A DNA stretch of 64,000 nt from TMED88 sp964515335 (GTDB lineage: Bacteria > Myxococcota_A > UBA9160 > UBA4427): positions 1 through 64,000 of the forward strand of contig CAZETS010000016.1 of the NCBI GenBank assembly GCA_964515335.1, read 5' to 3'. How positions within the stretch are numbered: the first letter of the stretch is position 1; the number at the start of each line of letters is the position of its first letter. The position numbers were made by a program, and so were the translations under genes. The notes under the pieces were generated by a model that saw only the letters and a program-made list of their open reading frames with translations, searched no databases and was not told where the DNA came from. Of this stretch, positions 41,260 to 50,371 are shown piece after piece.

Positions 41260-43713
41260 ATGTTCCGCGTCGACCAGCAGACCCTCGAAGCGCTCGAGTG
41301 GCCCGAGGTGATGGCGCGCCTCGCCGACGCCTGCCGGACCGAGCGCGCGCGCCGACAGCTTCTCGAACAGGCCGCTACACCCACGTCGGAAGAGTCCGCC
41401 GAGGTGGCAGACTGCGTGTTCCCTGCCGATCGGGCGGAAACCCTCGCACGGCTTCGCGAGACCGACGAGGCGCGAGCCCTGCTCGACGCCGACGAGGCGC
41501 CGCCGATCGGCGCCACGGCCGACGTCGCCCGCCTGCTCGATCGCGCCGAGCGGGGCGCCGTGCTCGATGCGGGCGAGCTGCTCGACGTACGCGCCTGCGC
41601 GGAGACGCTGCGCGGGGTGTCGCGCTTTCTCTGCGCGCCGGGCCGCTCCGAGCGCGCACCGGCGCTCGCCGAAACCGCGTGGGTCATCGAGGCGCCCGAG
41701 GGCATCGATCACGAGATCGCTCGCTGCATCGATCCCGGCGGAGAGCTGCGCGACGCGGCGTCGCCCGCGCTCGCCGAGGCGCGCCGCGCGAGCCTCCGGC
41801 TCGGCGGCGAGCTCAAGCGTCGCCTCGAGCGCTACCTGCAGGACACGGACGTCACCGGTCACCTGTCCGACCGCTACTTCACGGTGCGCAACGACCGCTA
41901 CGTGCTGCCCGTCAAGGCCGACGCCAAGGGCCACGTGCGCGGCATCGTGCACGACGCCTCGCGCTCGGGCACGACGCTCTTCATCGAGCCCGAGGGCGCC
42001 GTCGAGCTGAACAACCAGCTGAAGCGCGCCGAGCTCGACGTCGAGCGCGAGACCGAGCGCGTGCTGCGCGCGCTGTCGGCCGCCGTCGCCGGGGTGGCGC
42101 CGGCCCTGCGCGCCGGACTCGACGCGCTCACCCGCATCGACCACGCGTTCGCGCGCGGGCGACTCTCGCAGCAGATGGACGCCACCTCGCCGAGCACCGC
42201 TGAGGACGGCGTCTTCGAGCTGCCCGCCCTGCGCCACCCGCTGATCCACCCCGACGAGTGCGTGCCCAACGACGTGCGCCTCGGCGCGGACTTCCAGGTG
42301 CTCGTGCTGTCCGGGCCGAACGCCGGCGGCAAGACGGTCACCCTCAAGGCGACGGCCCTCGCCGCCTTGCTGGTGCGCGCGGGGCTGCACGTCCCGTGCG
42401 GCACGGGTGCGCGCGTGGATCTCGTCGAGGACGTGATCGCCGACATCGGCGACGGACAGGACATCGGCGAGAGCCTCTCGACCTTCTCGGCCCACATGGC
42501 CAAGCAGGCGCGCATCGTCGAGCGCGCCGGACCGCACACCCTCGTCGTGCTCGACGAGATCGGCGTCGGCACCGACCCGAGCGAGGGCGCGGCTCTCGCC
42601 CAGGCGATCCTCGAGCGCCTTTCGGACGCGGGCGCTCGTGTCGTCACCACGACCCACTACGGGCTGCTCAAGGAGATGGCCAACGTCGATCCGCGCTTCG
42701 AGAACGCCAGCGTCGAGTTCGATGCGGAGACGCTCGCGCCGACCTACCGCCTGCGCGTCGGCGAGCCGGGCTCCTCGTCGGCTGCCGCGGTGGCTTCGCG
42801 CATGGGCATGCCGAGCGACGTGCTCGAGCGCGCCGATGCGCTGCAGCGTCGCGAGGACCGCCAGCTCGACCGCATGCTCGCCGAGCTGTCCGCCAGCCGC
42901 GCGACACTCGAAAGCGAGCGCCGCCAGATGGCCGAGCTGCGGGCCGAGAGCGAGGCGGTGCGCGACGACTACCGGGCCCGGCTCGAGCGGCTGCAGGAGC
43001 GGCGCGACGACCTGTACCGCAGCATGCGTGACGACCTCGACGCCGCGTTCAAGGAAGCGCACCAGGAGGTCGCCGGCGTGATCCGCGAGCTGCAGGGCGG
43101 CCCCACCTCGCAGAAGGCCGCGGCGGCCCGCGAGCGCCTCGTCGAGCTCGAAGCCAGGGCCCGCGCCGACGAGGCCGCAGCGGGCGTGCCGCGGGCACCG
43201 GTCCGTCCTCCGGACGCCGCTCCCGTCGACTGGCGCCGGGCACGAGCCGGCGACACCGTGCGCGTGTCGGGCGGGCGCGAGGGCGTGCTGCTGAGCCTCC
43301 CCGATCGCCGGGGGCGGGCGACGGTTCGCGTGGGCGCCGCCAAGCTCGTGCTGCCCGCCGAGCAGATCGGGCAGGCCGCGCCGGGCAGCGCGCAGACGCG
43401 CGCCGGAGCCGGCGATCGCGTGCGTGTGGAGCGGGCCCGGGCGACCGGCGACGACGCCTCGCTGGCGGGCGGGACGAGCGAGTGCGACCTGCGTGGTCTG
43501 CGCGTAGACGAGGCGCTCGACCGCCTGGGCGAGCTGATCGACCGCGCGGCCGCCGACGGACGGGACACCGTGCGCGTCGTCCACGGCCACGGGTCCGGCG
43601 CTTTGCGGCGTGCGGTGCGCGACCAGCTCGCCGCGTCGCCCCTGGTGGCGGATCTCCGCGCCGGCGGCAACGACGAAGGCGGAGAAGGCGCGACCATCGC
43701 GACACTTCGCTGA
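41260..43713 (+). CDS. mutS2: Endonuclease MutS2
   Basis: MutS-like ATPase without mismatch-recognition domain, 817 aa, linked to recombination control and, in firmicutes, to rescue of collided ribosomes. Walker A is GPNAGGKT near 350-357, the signature LSTFSAHM is near 406-413, Walker B is VVLDEIGVGTDPSEG near 429, and the His motif TTTHYG is near 464. A coiled coil follows (about 520-630), then a KOW-like linker and the C-terminal Smr nuclease domain with CDLRG near 744 and VVHGHGSGALR near 774. ATG 41260 is used; ATG 41230 is also in frame. Confidence 0.95.
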   Translation: MFRVDQQTLEALEWPEVMARLADACRTERARRQLLEQAATPTSEESAEVADCVFPADRAETLARLRETDEARALLDADEAPPIGATADVARLLDRAERGAVLDAGELLDVRACAETLRGVSRFLCAPGRSERAPALAETAWVIEAPEGIDHEIARCIDPGGELRDAASPALAEARRASLRLGGELKRRLERYLQDTDVTGHLSDRYFTVRNDRYVLPVKADAKGHVRGIVHDASRSGTTLFIEPEGAVELNNQLKRAELDVERETERVLRALSAAVAGVAPALRAGLDALTRIDHAFARGRLSQQMDATSPSTAEDGVFELPALRHPLIHPDECVPNDVRLGADFQVLVLSGPNAGGKTVTLKATALAALLVRAGLHVPCGTGARVDLVEDVIADIGDGQDIGESLSTFSAHMAKQARIVERAGPHTLVVLDEIGVGTDPSEGAALAQAILERLSDAGARVVTTTHYGLLKEMANVDPRFENASVEFDAETLAPTYRLRVGEPGSSSAAAVASRMGMPSDVLERADALQRREDRQLDRMLAELSASRATLESERRQMAELRAESEAVRDDYRARLERLQERRDDLYRSMRDDLDAAFKEAHQEVAGVIRELQGGPTSQKAAAARERLVELEARARADEAAAGVPRAPVRPPDAAPVDWRRARAGDTVRVSGGREGVLLSLPDRRGRATVRVGAAKLVLPAEQIGQAAPGSAQTRAGAGDRVRVERARATGDDASLAGGTSECDLRGLRVDEALDRLGELIDRAAADGRDTVRVVHGHGSGALRRAVRDQLAASPLVADLRAGGNDEGGEGATIATLR

Positions 43714-43729
43714 CCGGCCGTGCGGCCGG
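43714..43729 (+). other. Short hairpin after mutS2
   Basis: CCGGCC (43714-43719) pairs with GGCCGG (43724-43729) around GTGC directly after the mutS2 stop. There is no U tract; termination is uncertain. Confidence 0.3.
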
Positions 43730-43773
43730 CGCACGAGTTCGCTGTGATACGATCGACGTCAAGGTGATCCGAG

Positions 43774-44673
43774 TTGGCGCTTGACGACCCCGAGCTGCTG
43801 GGCGACCTGGTTCGAGGTGCATTGGCGCTCGGCATCATGATGCTCGCCTCGGGGGTGGCGGCCCGCCTCTGCAGCGATCGCAGGAGCTGGCTCGTCGCGT
43901 CGGCCTCGCTGCTGCTGGTCTTCGTGTGGCTGCTGGTCGGCGTCGTGCCCCACCCCCACCAGGCGGGGCTGCTCTACGCCATGCAGTGGGGCTTCTTCGG
44001 CGCAGGGCTGTACGCGGCGGCCCGCGCCTACCGCAGCGAGGCCGCGGGGGGCGCCGAGGCGCCGGACTTCGAGGCGCTGCTCGGGTTCTGGTTCGGCGAC
44101 GACCTGTCCACACCCGAAGCCGTGGCCGAGCGCTCCAGGCGCTGGTTCCAGGCCGACGACGCCTTCGACGCCGAGCTGCGCCAGCGCTTCGGCGACTGGC
44201 CGGGGCCGGCCCTGGCCGGCGAGTTCTCGGCCTGGACCCGATCGCCCCGCGGCTCGCTGGCCCTGGTGATCACCCTCGACCAGCTGCCCCGCAATCTGCA
44301 TCGCGGCAGTGCGGCCGCGTTCTCGGCCGACGAGCGCGCCCTCGAGGAGGCGCTCGCCGCGATCGAGCGCGGCGCCGACGAGGCGCTGCACCCCCTCGAG
44401 GCCGCCTTCCTGTATCTGCCGCTCGAGCACGCCGAGGACGCCGCCATGCAGGCGCGCTGCGTCGAGCTGTTCGATGCTCTGCGCGCCCGGGCCCCCGAGG
44501 CCTTCGGGACGCAGCTCGCCGGGTACCGCGACCACGCGGTGCGGCATCGCGACGTGATCGAGCGCTTCGGACGCTTCCCCCACCGCAACGAGCTGCTCGG
44601 GCGCGAGACGACCGAAGAAGAATCACTCTGGCTCGCCGAAGGCGGCGACCGTTTCGGAGGCAAGGCATCGTGA
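43774..44673 (+). CDS. DUF924 protein with N-terminal membrane domain
   Basis: 299 aa. About three hydrophobic segments fill residues 8-85 (ALALGIMMLASGVAARL; SLLLVFVWLLVGVV; GLLYAMQWGFFGAGLYAAA), then a complete DUF924 domain begins at LLGFWFGDD near 103. DUF924 signatures are LALVITLDQLPRNLHRGSA near 164-182, FLYLPLEHAED near 211 and RFGRFPHRNELLGR near 266-279. DUF924 proteins are usually soluble, about 180-200 aa, and of unknown function, so the membrane tether is unusual. TTG start with AAGGTG 7 nt upstream. Its stop overlaps the next start (GTGA). Confidence 0.8.
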   Translation: MALDDPELLGDLVRGALALGIMMLASGVAARLCSDRRSWLVASASLLLVFVWLLVGVVPHPHQAGLLYAMQWGFFGAGLYAAARAYRSEAAGGAEAPDFEALLGFWFGDDLSTPEAVAERSRRWFQADDAFDAELRQRFGDWPGPALAGEFSAWTRSPRGSLALVITLDQLPRNLHRGSAAAFSADERALEEALAAIERGADEALHPLEAAFLYLPLEHAEDAAMQARCVELFDALRARAPEAFGTQLAGYRDHAVRHRDVIERFGRFPHRNELLGRETTEEESLWLAEGGDRFGGKAS

Positions 44674-45434
44674 CCGACCCGACCGATCTCTTCTCGCTCT
44701 CGGACCGCGTCGCGGTCGTGACGGGCGGCAGCCGCGGGCTCGGCCGCGAGATGGTGCTGGCCTTCGCGCGCCAGGGGGCGGACGTCGCGATCGCGAGCCG
44801 CAAGCAGGAAGCCTGCGACGCCCTCGCCAAGGAGGTTCGCGAGGAGACCGGCCGCGAGGCGATCGGCATCGGCTGCCACGTCGGGCGCTGGGACGAGTGC
44901 GACAAGCTCGTGGAGACGCTGTACGAACGCTTCGGACGCATCGACGTGCTCGTCAACAACGCCGGCATGTCGCCCCTCTACGACGGCCTCGACCAGATCT
45001 CCGAGGAGCTCTTCGACAAGGTGCTCGCCGTCAACCTGAAGGGCCCCTTCCGGCTCTCGTCGGTCGTGGGCGCCCGCATGGCGGCGGGCGACGGCGGCTC
45101 GATCATCAACGTGAGCAGCACGGCGGCCGTCAACCCCTCGCCCGTCGAGGCGCCGTATGGCACCGCGAAGGCGGGCCTCAACAACATGACGGTCTCGATG
45201 GCCCGCGCCTTCGGACCCGCGGTCCGCGTCAACTGCATCATGCCCGGCCCCTTCGGCACCGACATCAGCAAGGCCTGGTCGCCGGAGATGGTCGCCGCCG
45301 TGGAGAGGCAGGCGCCCCTGCGCCGCGTAGGCCGGCCCGACGAGATCGTCGGCGTCGCGCTCTATCTCGCGAGCGAAGCCAGCAGCTACACGAGCGGCGC
45401 CGTCATCAAGGTCGACGGCGGCATCACGGCCTGA
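44670..45434 (+). CDS. Short-chain dehydrogenase/reductase
   Basis: SDR of 254 aa beginning at GTG 44670, which overlaps the DUF924 stop (GTGA), so translation is coupled. TGGSRGLG is near 18-25, NNAG near 95-98, the catalytic YGTAK near 163-167, and MPGPFGTDISKAW marks the substrate loop. It resembles glucose-dehydrogenase/3-oxoacyl-ACP-reductase-type SDRs; substrate is unknown. Confidence 0.92.
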   Translation: MTDPTDLFSLSDRVAVVTGGSRGLGREMVLAFARQGADVAIASRKQEACDALAKEVREETGREAIGIGCHVGRWDECDKLVETLYERFGRIDVLVNNAGMSPLYDGLDQISEELFDKVLAVNLKGPFRLSSVVGARMAAGDGGSIINVSSTAAVNPSPVEAPYGTAKAGLNNMTVSMARAFGPAVRVNCIMPGPFGTDISKAWSPEMVAAVERQAPLRRVGRPDEIVGVALYLASEASSYTSGAVIKVDGGITA

Positions 45435-45445
45435 GGTCACCGCGA

Positions 45446-46222
45446 ATGCGCATCGCTACCTGGAACGTCAACGGGCTGCGCGCCCGCCTCGACTTCGTGC
45501 TCGCGTGGCTCGACGAGCGGCAGCCCGACGTAGTGGGCCTGCAGGAGCTCAAGCTGACCGACGAGCAGCTGCCCGCCGACGTCTTCGAGTCGGCCGGCTA
45601 TCACGCCGCCAGCCACGGCCAGAAGGCCTGGAACGGCGTGGCGATCCTGACCCGCGAGCCCGCCGAGGTGCTGCAGAGCGGCCTGCCCGGCCAGGAGGAC
45701 TTCGGGGCTCGGCTGATCACGGCTCGCGTGGCCGGCGGGCTCGTGTTCACGACCGTGTACTGCCCGAACGGCAAGTCGGTGTCGCACGACGACTACCCGC
45801 GCAAGCTCGCCTGGTTCGACGCCCTGCTCGCGCACCTCTCGGCAGCGCGCAGCGCCGACGACGCCGCGGTGATCTGCGGCGACTTCAACATCTGTCCGAC
45901 GGGGCTCGACTCCTGGGACGAGGAGGCCCACGCCGGCGGGATCTTCCACACCGAGGCCGAGCGCGATCGCATGAAGGCCCTCTACGCGTGGGGGCTCGAC
46001 GATCTCTACCGCCGGCTGCACCCCGACGAGCGCGCCTTCTCGTGGTGGGACTATCGCGGCGGGGCCTTTCATCGCGGCCACGGCCTGCGCATCGACTTCC
46101 TGCTCGCCACGACGCCGGTGGTCGAGCGCCTCGAGTCCGTCACGATCGACCGCGACTGGAGGAAGAAGCGCGGAGACCTCAAGGCCTCCGACCACTGTCC
46201 GGTCTTCGCCGACCTGCGATAG
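45446..46222 (+). CDS. xth: Exodeoxyribonuclease III
   Basis: Endonuclease/exonuclease/phosphatase-fold AP endonuclease of 258 aa in base-excision repair. Motifs include TWNVNGLRAR near 5-14, LQELK with catalytic Glu near 32-36, GDFNI near 149-153, the SWWDYRGGAFHRGHGLRIDF block near 201-220, and the terminal SDHCPV with catalytic His. It starts 11 nt after the SDR stop and is the last gene of the mutS2-side run. Together with nth it gives two BER enzymes in the window. Confidence 0.95.
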   Translation: MRIATWNVNGLRARLDFVLAWLDERQPDVVGLQELKLTDEQLPADVFESAGYHAASHGQKAWNGVAILTREPAEVLQSGLPGQEDFGARLITARVAGGLVFTTVYCPNGKSVSHDDYPRKLAWFDALLAHLSAARSADDAAVICGDFNICPTGLDSWDEEAHAGGIFHTEAERDRMKALYAWGLDDLYRRLHPDERAFSWWDYRGGAFHRGHGLRIDFLLATTPVVERLESVTIDRDWRKKRGDLKASDHCPVFADLR

Positions 46223-46243
46223 CCGGTCACCACGGGTGACCGG
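46223..46243. terminator. Perfect hairpin between convergent xth and FAD oxidoreductase
   Basis: CCGGTCACC (46223-46231) and GGTGACCGG (46235-46243) form a perfect 9-bp stem with a 3-nt loop in the 29-bp gap between two convergent stops. There is no U tract in either direction. Position suggests a shared terminator. Confidence 0.5.
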
Positions 46244-46251
46244 GCCCCCGC

Positions 46252-47607
46252 TCAGGCCCCGGAGGCGTCCGCGAGCAGGTCCGCCGCGGCGCGCAGGCCC
46301 GACACGATGCCGTCCTCGGCAGCGGGCCCGACCAGGTGGTCTCCCGCGAAGTAGAGCCGGCGGCCGAGCGCCCGCCGGTCGGCCTGCACCCGCCGAAAGC
46401 GGTCGAGGGATCGGTAGGCGCCGACGTCGAAGCGCGGTCGCGAGTCACCCCGGCGATGCAACACGGCGTGCTCGATGCTGGCGGCCGCCTCGGGGAGCAG
46501 CCGCTCGAGGCCGGCGAGAAGGCCCTTCTCGACCACGTCGTCCGCGGTCGCGGCGTTGGCCCGGGCGAAGCGATCGGTCGCGCGCAGCACGGCGAGCCCC
46601 CGGCCCTGTGGCGCGCGGCCTCCCGGACCGCCCGGCTCGACGAGCAGGCTCTCGATCGGCTGATCCTCGCCGCGCGGTACGCGGACGCGCATCGGCAGCC
46701 CACAGGGGGGCGCATCCAGCGCGAGCGACAGCCCGATCTCCGGGTCGACGCGTACCCGGGCGAGGTGATCGCGCTCGGGCGGTGTGGTGATCGATCCGGC
46801 CAGGCGCTGGGCGGTCGCCGCGGACGTCGCCAGCACCACCGCATCGGCGTCGAGCTCGCCCCGCCCGCCGGCCCGCGCCTCGCACGCCACCTCGAAGCCG
46901 CCCGAAGCGCGCACCTCGACGCGCGCCGCCTCGACCCCGTAACGCACGTCGAGCCCCTCGGCGGCCCGCTCGACGAGTTCGTGCAGCGGCTGGCGGGGCA
47001 CGCCGTGCACCGCCGAGGGCGTGCGGCCGGTCGAGCGGGACCGCCACAGCAGCAGCGCGGCCACGCGCGAGAGCGATTCGCCGTCGGCCCCGAAGGCGTC
47101 GCCCACCTCGGGTGCGACCCAGCGCGCGTACATGCTCTCGCCGAAGTAGAGCCGCGCAAAGTCGGCTGCGCTGCGGAAGTCGAGCGATGCGGCGCGCTCG
47201 GGCGCGGTCGGATCGAGCAGCGGCGCGTAGCGGGCCATCAGCCGTGACCAACGCAGCAGCCGCGCCGCGTCGCGCCGGCGCACACCGGCAATGCCCGCGA
47301 CACCGCGGAGACTCTGCGGATCGATCGGCGCCGAGCGGCCGGCGTACACCTGCGCGATCTGCAGCGGGCGCAGCGGCAGCATTTCGTCGGCCAGCCCGAG
47401 CGTACGAATCCAGGCGAGCAGGTGACGATCGCCGCTGTGAAGCGTCTCGACGCTGCGGGGCAGCCGGAACGAGCCGTGCACGTCGGCCCCGACCCGGCCA
47501 CCGGCGCGGTCGCTGCGCTCGAGCAGGCCGACCTCGTGGCCCGCCGCCCGAAGGCGCCAGCCCGCGGCGAGTCCGGCCAGACCCGCGCCGATCACGATCA
47601 CGTTCAT
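46252..47607 (-). CDS. FAD-dependent amine-oxidase/protoporphyrinogen-oxidase-like protein
   Basis: Flavoprotein of 451 aa. The N-terminal dinucleotide motif is IVIGAGLAGLAAGWRL near 4-19, followed by ERSDRAGGRV near 30-39, and the C-terminal GDHLVGPAAEDGIVSGLRAA near 425-444 is the FAD-closing motif of the amine oxidase/HemY/phytoene desaturase group. Substrate is not clear. Residues LHELVERAAEG...GVEAARV fit the second FAD contact. There are no heme or carotenoid genes nearby. It follows the GH36-HAD gene on the same strand by 37 nt. Confidence 0.85.
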   Translation of the reverse strand: MNVIVIGAGLAGLAAGWRLRAAGHEVGLLERSDRAGGRVGADVHGSFRLPRSVETLHSGDRHLLAWIRTLGLADEMLPLRPLQIAQVYAGRSAPIDPQSLRGVAGIAGVRRRDAARLLRWSRLMARYAPLLDPTAPERAASLDFRSAADFARLYFGESMYARWVAPEVGDAFGADGESLSRVAALLLWRSRSTGRTPSAVHGVPRQPLHELVERAAEGLDVRYGVEAARVEVRASGGFEVACEARAGGRGELDADAVVLATSAATAQRLAGSITTPPERDHLARVRVDPEIGLSLALDAPPCGLPMRVRVPRGEDQPIESLLVEPGGPGGRAPQGRGLAVLRATDRFARANAATADDVVEKGLLAGLERLLPEAAASIEHAVLHRRGDSRPRFDVGAYRSLDRFRRVQADRRALGRRLYFAGDHLVGPAAEDGIVSGLRAAADLLADASGA

Positions 47608-47644
47608 CGATGTGCTCCACCCGGCGCCGGCCGGGCGGAGGACG

Positions 47645-50329
47645 TTAGCAGCCGGCCGGGGGCGGTGTGTACGCCGCGCCTCTTCCCCGTTCGCCCGATT
47701 TCCCCCGTTCGCCCCATTCGGCCTCCAGGGCGGCGACCACGTCGAGCAGGGTCTCGAAGCGCGTGTAGACGACGCCGCGGTCGTCGAGATCGTCGGCCAG
47801 CGTGTCCTTGGCGAACGCGAGGTCCGCCGCCTCGGCCCCGCAGCGGTCGGACACGCGGCCGTTGCCGATGTGCACGATGCAGTGCCCGGGGCGGCTCGCC
47901 CGGTAGGCCTCGATGACGGCGCGCTTGCAGGCGCCGGTCCCGCAGTCGCAGGCCGGGTTGCGGCCAGCCGGTGAGATGCGCCAGCGCTCGCCCTCGAAGC
48001 GCAGGTGGTTGGCGGTGAACGCGAAGCGCAGGTCGTGGATGTCCTGCAACCGATCGATGTTGTAGTCGAAGCCGTCGGAGAGGATGCGCAGCGGCACGTC
48101 GCGGGCCGCGCACCAGTCGACCAGCTTCCGGGCGCCGGGATCGAGGTCGATCGTCCGGAGAAACGCCTCGAGCCGCTCGCGACCGAACGCGAATCCGTCG
48201 AAGAGCAGCTCGGCGTACCGCCAGGCGTCGATCTCGCCCTGCACGTAGCGGCCCCACAGCGAGGTGCGCTCCTCGGAAAGGTGCTGGAGAGCGATCGTGC
48301 TGCCGACGTCGCGGATGGAGAACGTGCCGTCGAAGTCGCTGAAGACCGCGAGCGGCCGGCACCCGGCGTGACGCGTCGCGCGCGACGCGTGAGGCGCGAG
48401 CAGGTCGCCGCCCTGCCCCGCGCCGGGCGCGCTGATCTCGGCGAGCGCGACTCCGTCGCCCGCCCAATCGACCTCCGGGGCGGCAGCCTGCGCGGAGGGC
48501 GAGTCCCCCAGATTGATCGCAGCCCGGTACACGTCCGCACCGACGCGGGCTTCGAGCCGCTGCAGCGTGCCGGGCGCCAACGGATCGAGCAGGCGCGCGG
48601 CGCCGACCGCCGCCCGGTCGATCTCGGCGCCGTTGCCCAGCACCTGCGACACCATGCTGCGTTCGCCCGCGTCGAGCAGCGCGAGATCGTCGGAGAGCAC
48701 CATCATGCCGCCCGAGACCGCGATCGCTGCGGCGAGGCTGCGCGCCTCCTCGGGCCGCAGCGCCGTCTCGCGGCGCCGGGCCATCAGGCAGTCGGGATCG
48801 TTCAGCCAGAGGCGCCGGTGCATGAAGAGCCGCGCCGCGATGCTGCGCAGCGCGCTCGCCGTCGAAGGCAGCACCGGCTCGAGGCCGGGGATCACCACCG
48901 GCTGGTCGACGCCCCAGGTCGGCGCCACATCGGGCCCGATCCGCATGCCGTCCACCACGCCCACCGCCGGGCCGAGCGGACAGCCGCAGCCCAGCAGGAA
49001 GGCCTCGTCGCCCGCGCCGCGTCGCACCGCGGACAGACCCGCCCGCAGCCGCGCGGCGCGGGTGAGCGACGGATCCGACGCCCGGCCCTGCATGGCCGCC
49101 ATGTAGAGGAAGTCGAGCTTCTGATACGTGAACCCCAGCGCGGCGAGCGCACGGAACGTCTCCTCGAGGTGCGCGAGCAGCCCCGGCTGGCTGGCGTCGA
49201 GCGCGTACACCCAGCCGTCGGCGCTCCACTCCGGGTTCAGCGTGCCACGCAGCCAGTCTCCCCGGTCTCCCGACTCGTCACCCAGCGCCCATTCGGGATG
49301 GGCGCGCAGCAGCTCGCTCTCGGCCGAGGCCGCAAACGGCGCCGTCCAGATGCCCGCCGCGAAGCCCGCGTCGCGGATCGCGCCGGCGACGCGCGCGAGT
49401 CCGCCGGGGAGCTGCTCGTTGGTGTGGAGCCAGTCGCCGATCGCGCGCTGGTAGCCGTCGTCGAGCTGGACGACGGCCACCGGGATCTCGTCGCGCACGC
49501 CCGCGAGGGCGTCGAGGTTGCGCAACAGGTCGTCCTCGGTGACGCGGTGGAAGAAGTGGTACCAGCTGCACCAACCCACCTGGTAGGGCGCGCCGGTGCG
49601 CGCGCGGCCGCGCCTTCCCCAGAGCGCGGCGAAGCGTTCGAGCAGCTCGCTCGGGTCGGGTCCGACCGCCACGCGCACGGCCTCGAGGGCGCGCCGCTCA
49701 CCCGGTGCCAGCGGCGCCTCGACGCGCAGCTCGACCTCGATGTCGACCGGGCGCTCGAGCTCGCCGGGCGTCGCCCCGGCGGCGCGCAGGTGCACCACGC
49801 CGAAAGCAAGCCCCGTCTCGAGCACCCCCGCCAGACAAGCGGGCCCCTCGCCGGCGCCTGCTCCGATCACGGCGAACGTCGCCGACTCGTGCCAACCGTC
49901 CCACTCGCCGGACGGGGCGCCCACGCAGTGGTGCATGCCACGCAGCCACGGCCCGGACGGAAACGGCGGCTCGCCGGCGTCGTCGAGATCCCGCGAGCCG
50001 GTGAACGACCACGATTGCCAGCCGTGGCGCAGGAAGCGGTGCGACGCCGCACCGTGGCCGCACCAGCGAAGGCCGAGCGAGAGCGACTCGACGAAGACCG
50101 GCGCGTCGGCGTGGCTCACGAGCGCGACCTCGAGGGTCGCCGCGGCGCCGTGGTCGGTGCGGGTGAGCACGACCTCTAGGTCGGAGAGCCGCCTCGACCC
50201 CTCGCAGAGGTCGTCGGAGACCTCGAGGGTGGTGGACGACTCGTGCTCGCCGAGCCGCAACACGACCGATCGCGGCTCGACGCGGGGGGCGCGCCGTTCC
50301 GGTACCGTGCGCGCGAGGGGCGTCGCCAT
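47645..50329 (-). CDS. GH36-type alpha-galactosidase fused to a HAD-IB phosphatase
   Basis: Single 894-aa open frame. Residues 1 to about 640 match GH36/GH-D glycosidases (melibiase, raffinose-synthase-like): WCSWYHFF near 260, DDGYQRAIGDW near 289, the nucleophile in QKLDFLY near 405, and the acid/base region RIGPDVAPTW near 462, ending with a C-terminal beta domain. Residues about 655-870 form a HAD phosphatase with SDFDGT near 661-666, ILSDGFDYN near 751, and HIGNGRVSDRCGA...FAKD near 807, closest to MtnX-like enzymes. No start codon with a ribosome site separates the parts. No signal peptide is seen. It is divergent from the homocysteine methyltransferase gene (42-bp gap). Confidence 0.82.
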   Translation of the reverse strand: MATPLARTVPERRAPRVEPRSVVLRLGEHESSTTLEVSDDLCEGSRRLSDLEVVLTRTDHGAAATLEVALVSHADAPVFVESLSLGLRWCGHGAASHRFLRHGWQSWSFTGSRDLDDAGEPPFPSGPWLRGMHHCVGAPSGEWDGWHESATFAVIGAGAGEGPACLAGVLETGLAFGVVHLRAAGATPGELERPVDIEVELRVEAPLAPGERRALEAVRVAVGPDPSELLERFAALWGRRGRARTGAPYQVGWCSWYHFFHRVTEDDLLRNLDALAGVRDEIPVAVVQLDDGYQRAIGDWLHTNEQLPGGLARVAGAIRDAGFAAGIWTAPFAASAESELLRAHPEWALGDESGDRGDWLRGTLNPEWSADGWVYALDASQPGLLAHLEETFRALAALGFTYQKLDFLYMAAMQGRASDPSLTRAARLRAGLSAVRRGAGDEAFLLGCGCPLGPAVGVVDGMRIGPDVAPTWGVDQPVVIPGLEPVLPSTASALRSIAARLFMHRRLWLNDPDCLMARRRETALRPEEARSLAAAIAVSGGMMVLSDDLALLDAGERSMVSQVLGNGAEIDRAAVGAARLLDPLAPGTLQRLEARVGADVYRAAINLGDSPSAQAAAPEVDWAGDGVALAEISAPGAGQGGDLLAPHASRATRHAGCRPLAVFSDFDGTFSIRDVGSTIALQHLSEERTSLWGRYVQGEIDAWRYAELLFDGFAFGRERLEAFLRTIDLDPGARKLVDWCAARDVPLRILSDGFDYNIDRLQDIHDLRFAFTANHLRFEGERWRISPAGRNPACDCGTGACKRAVIEAYRASRPGHCIVHIGNGRVSDRCGAEAADLAFAKDTLADDLDDRGVVYTRFETLLDVVAALEAEWGERGKSGERGRGAAYTPPPAGC

Positions 50330-50371
50330 CGGCAGAGGTATAGCGGCGCCGCGCGCCACCGGGGAGGCGGA

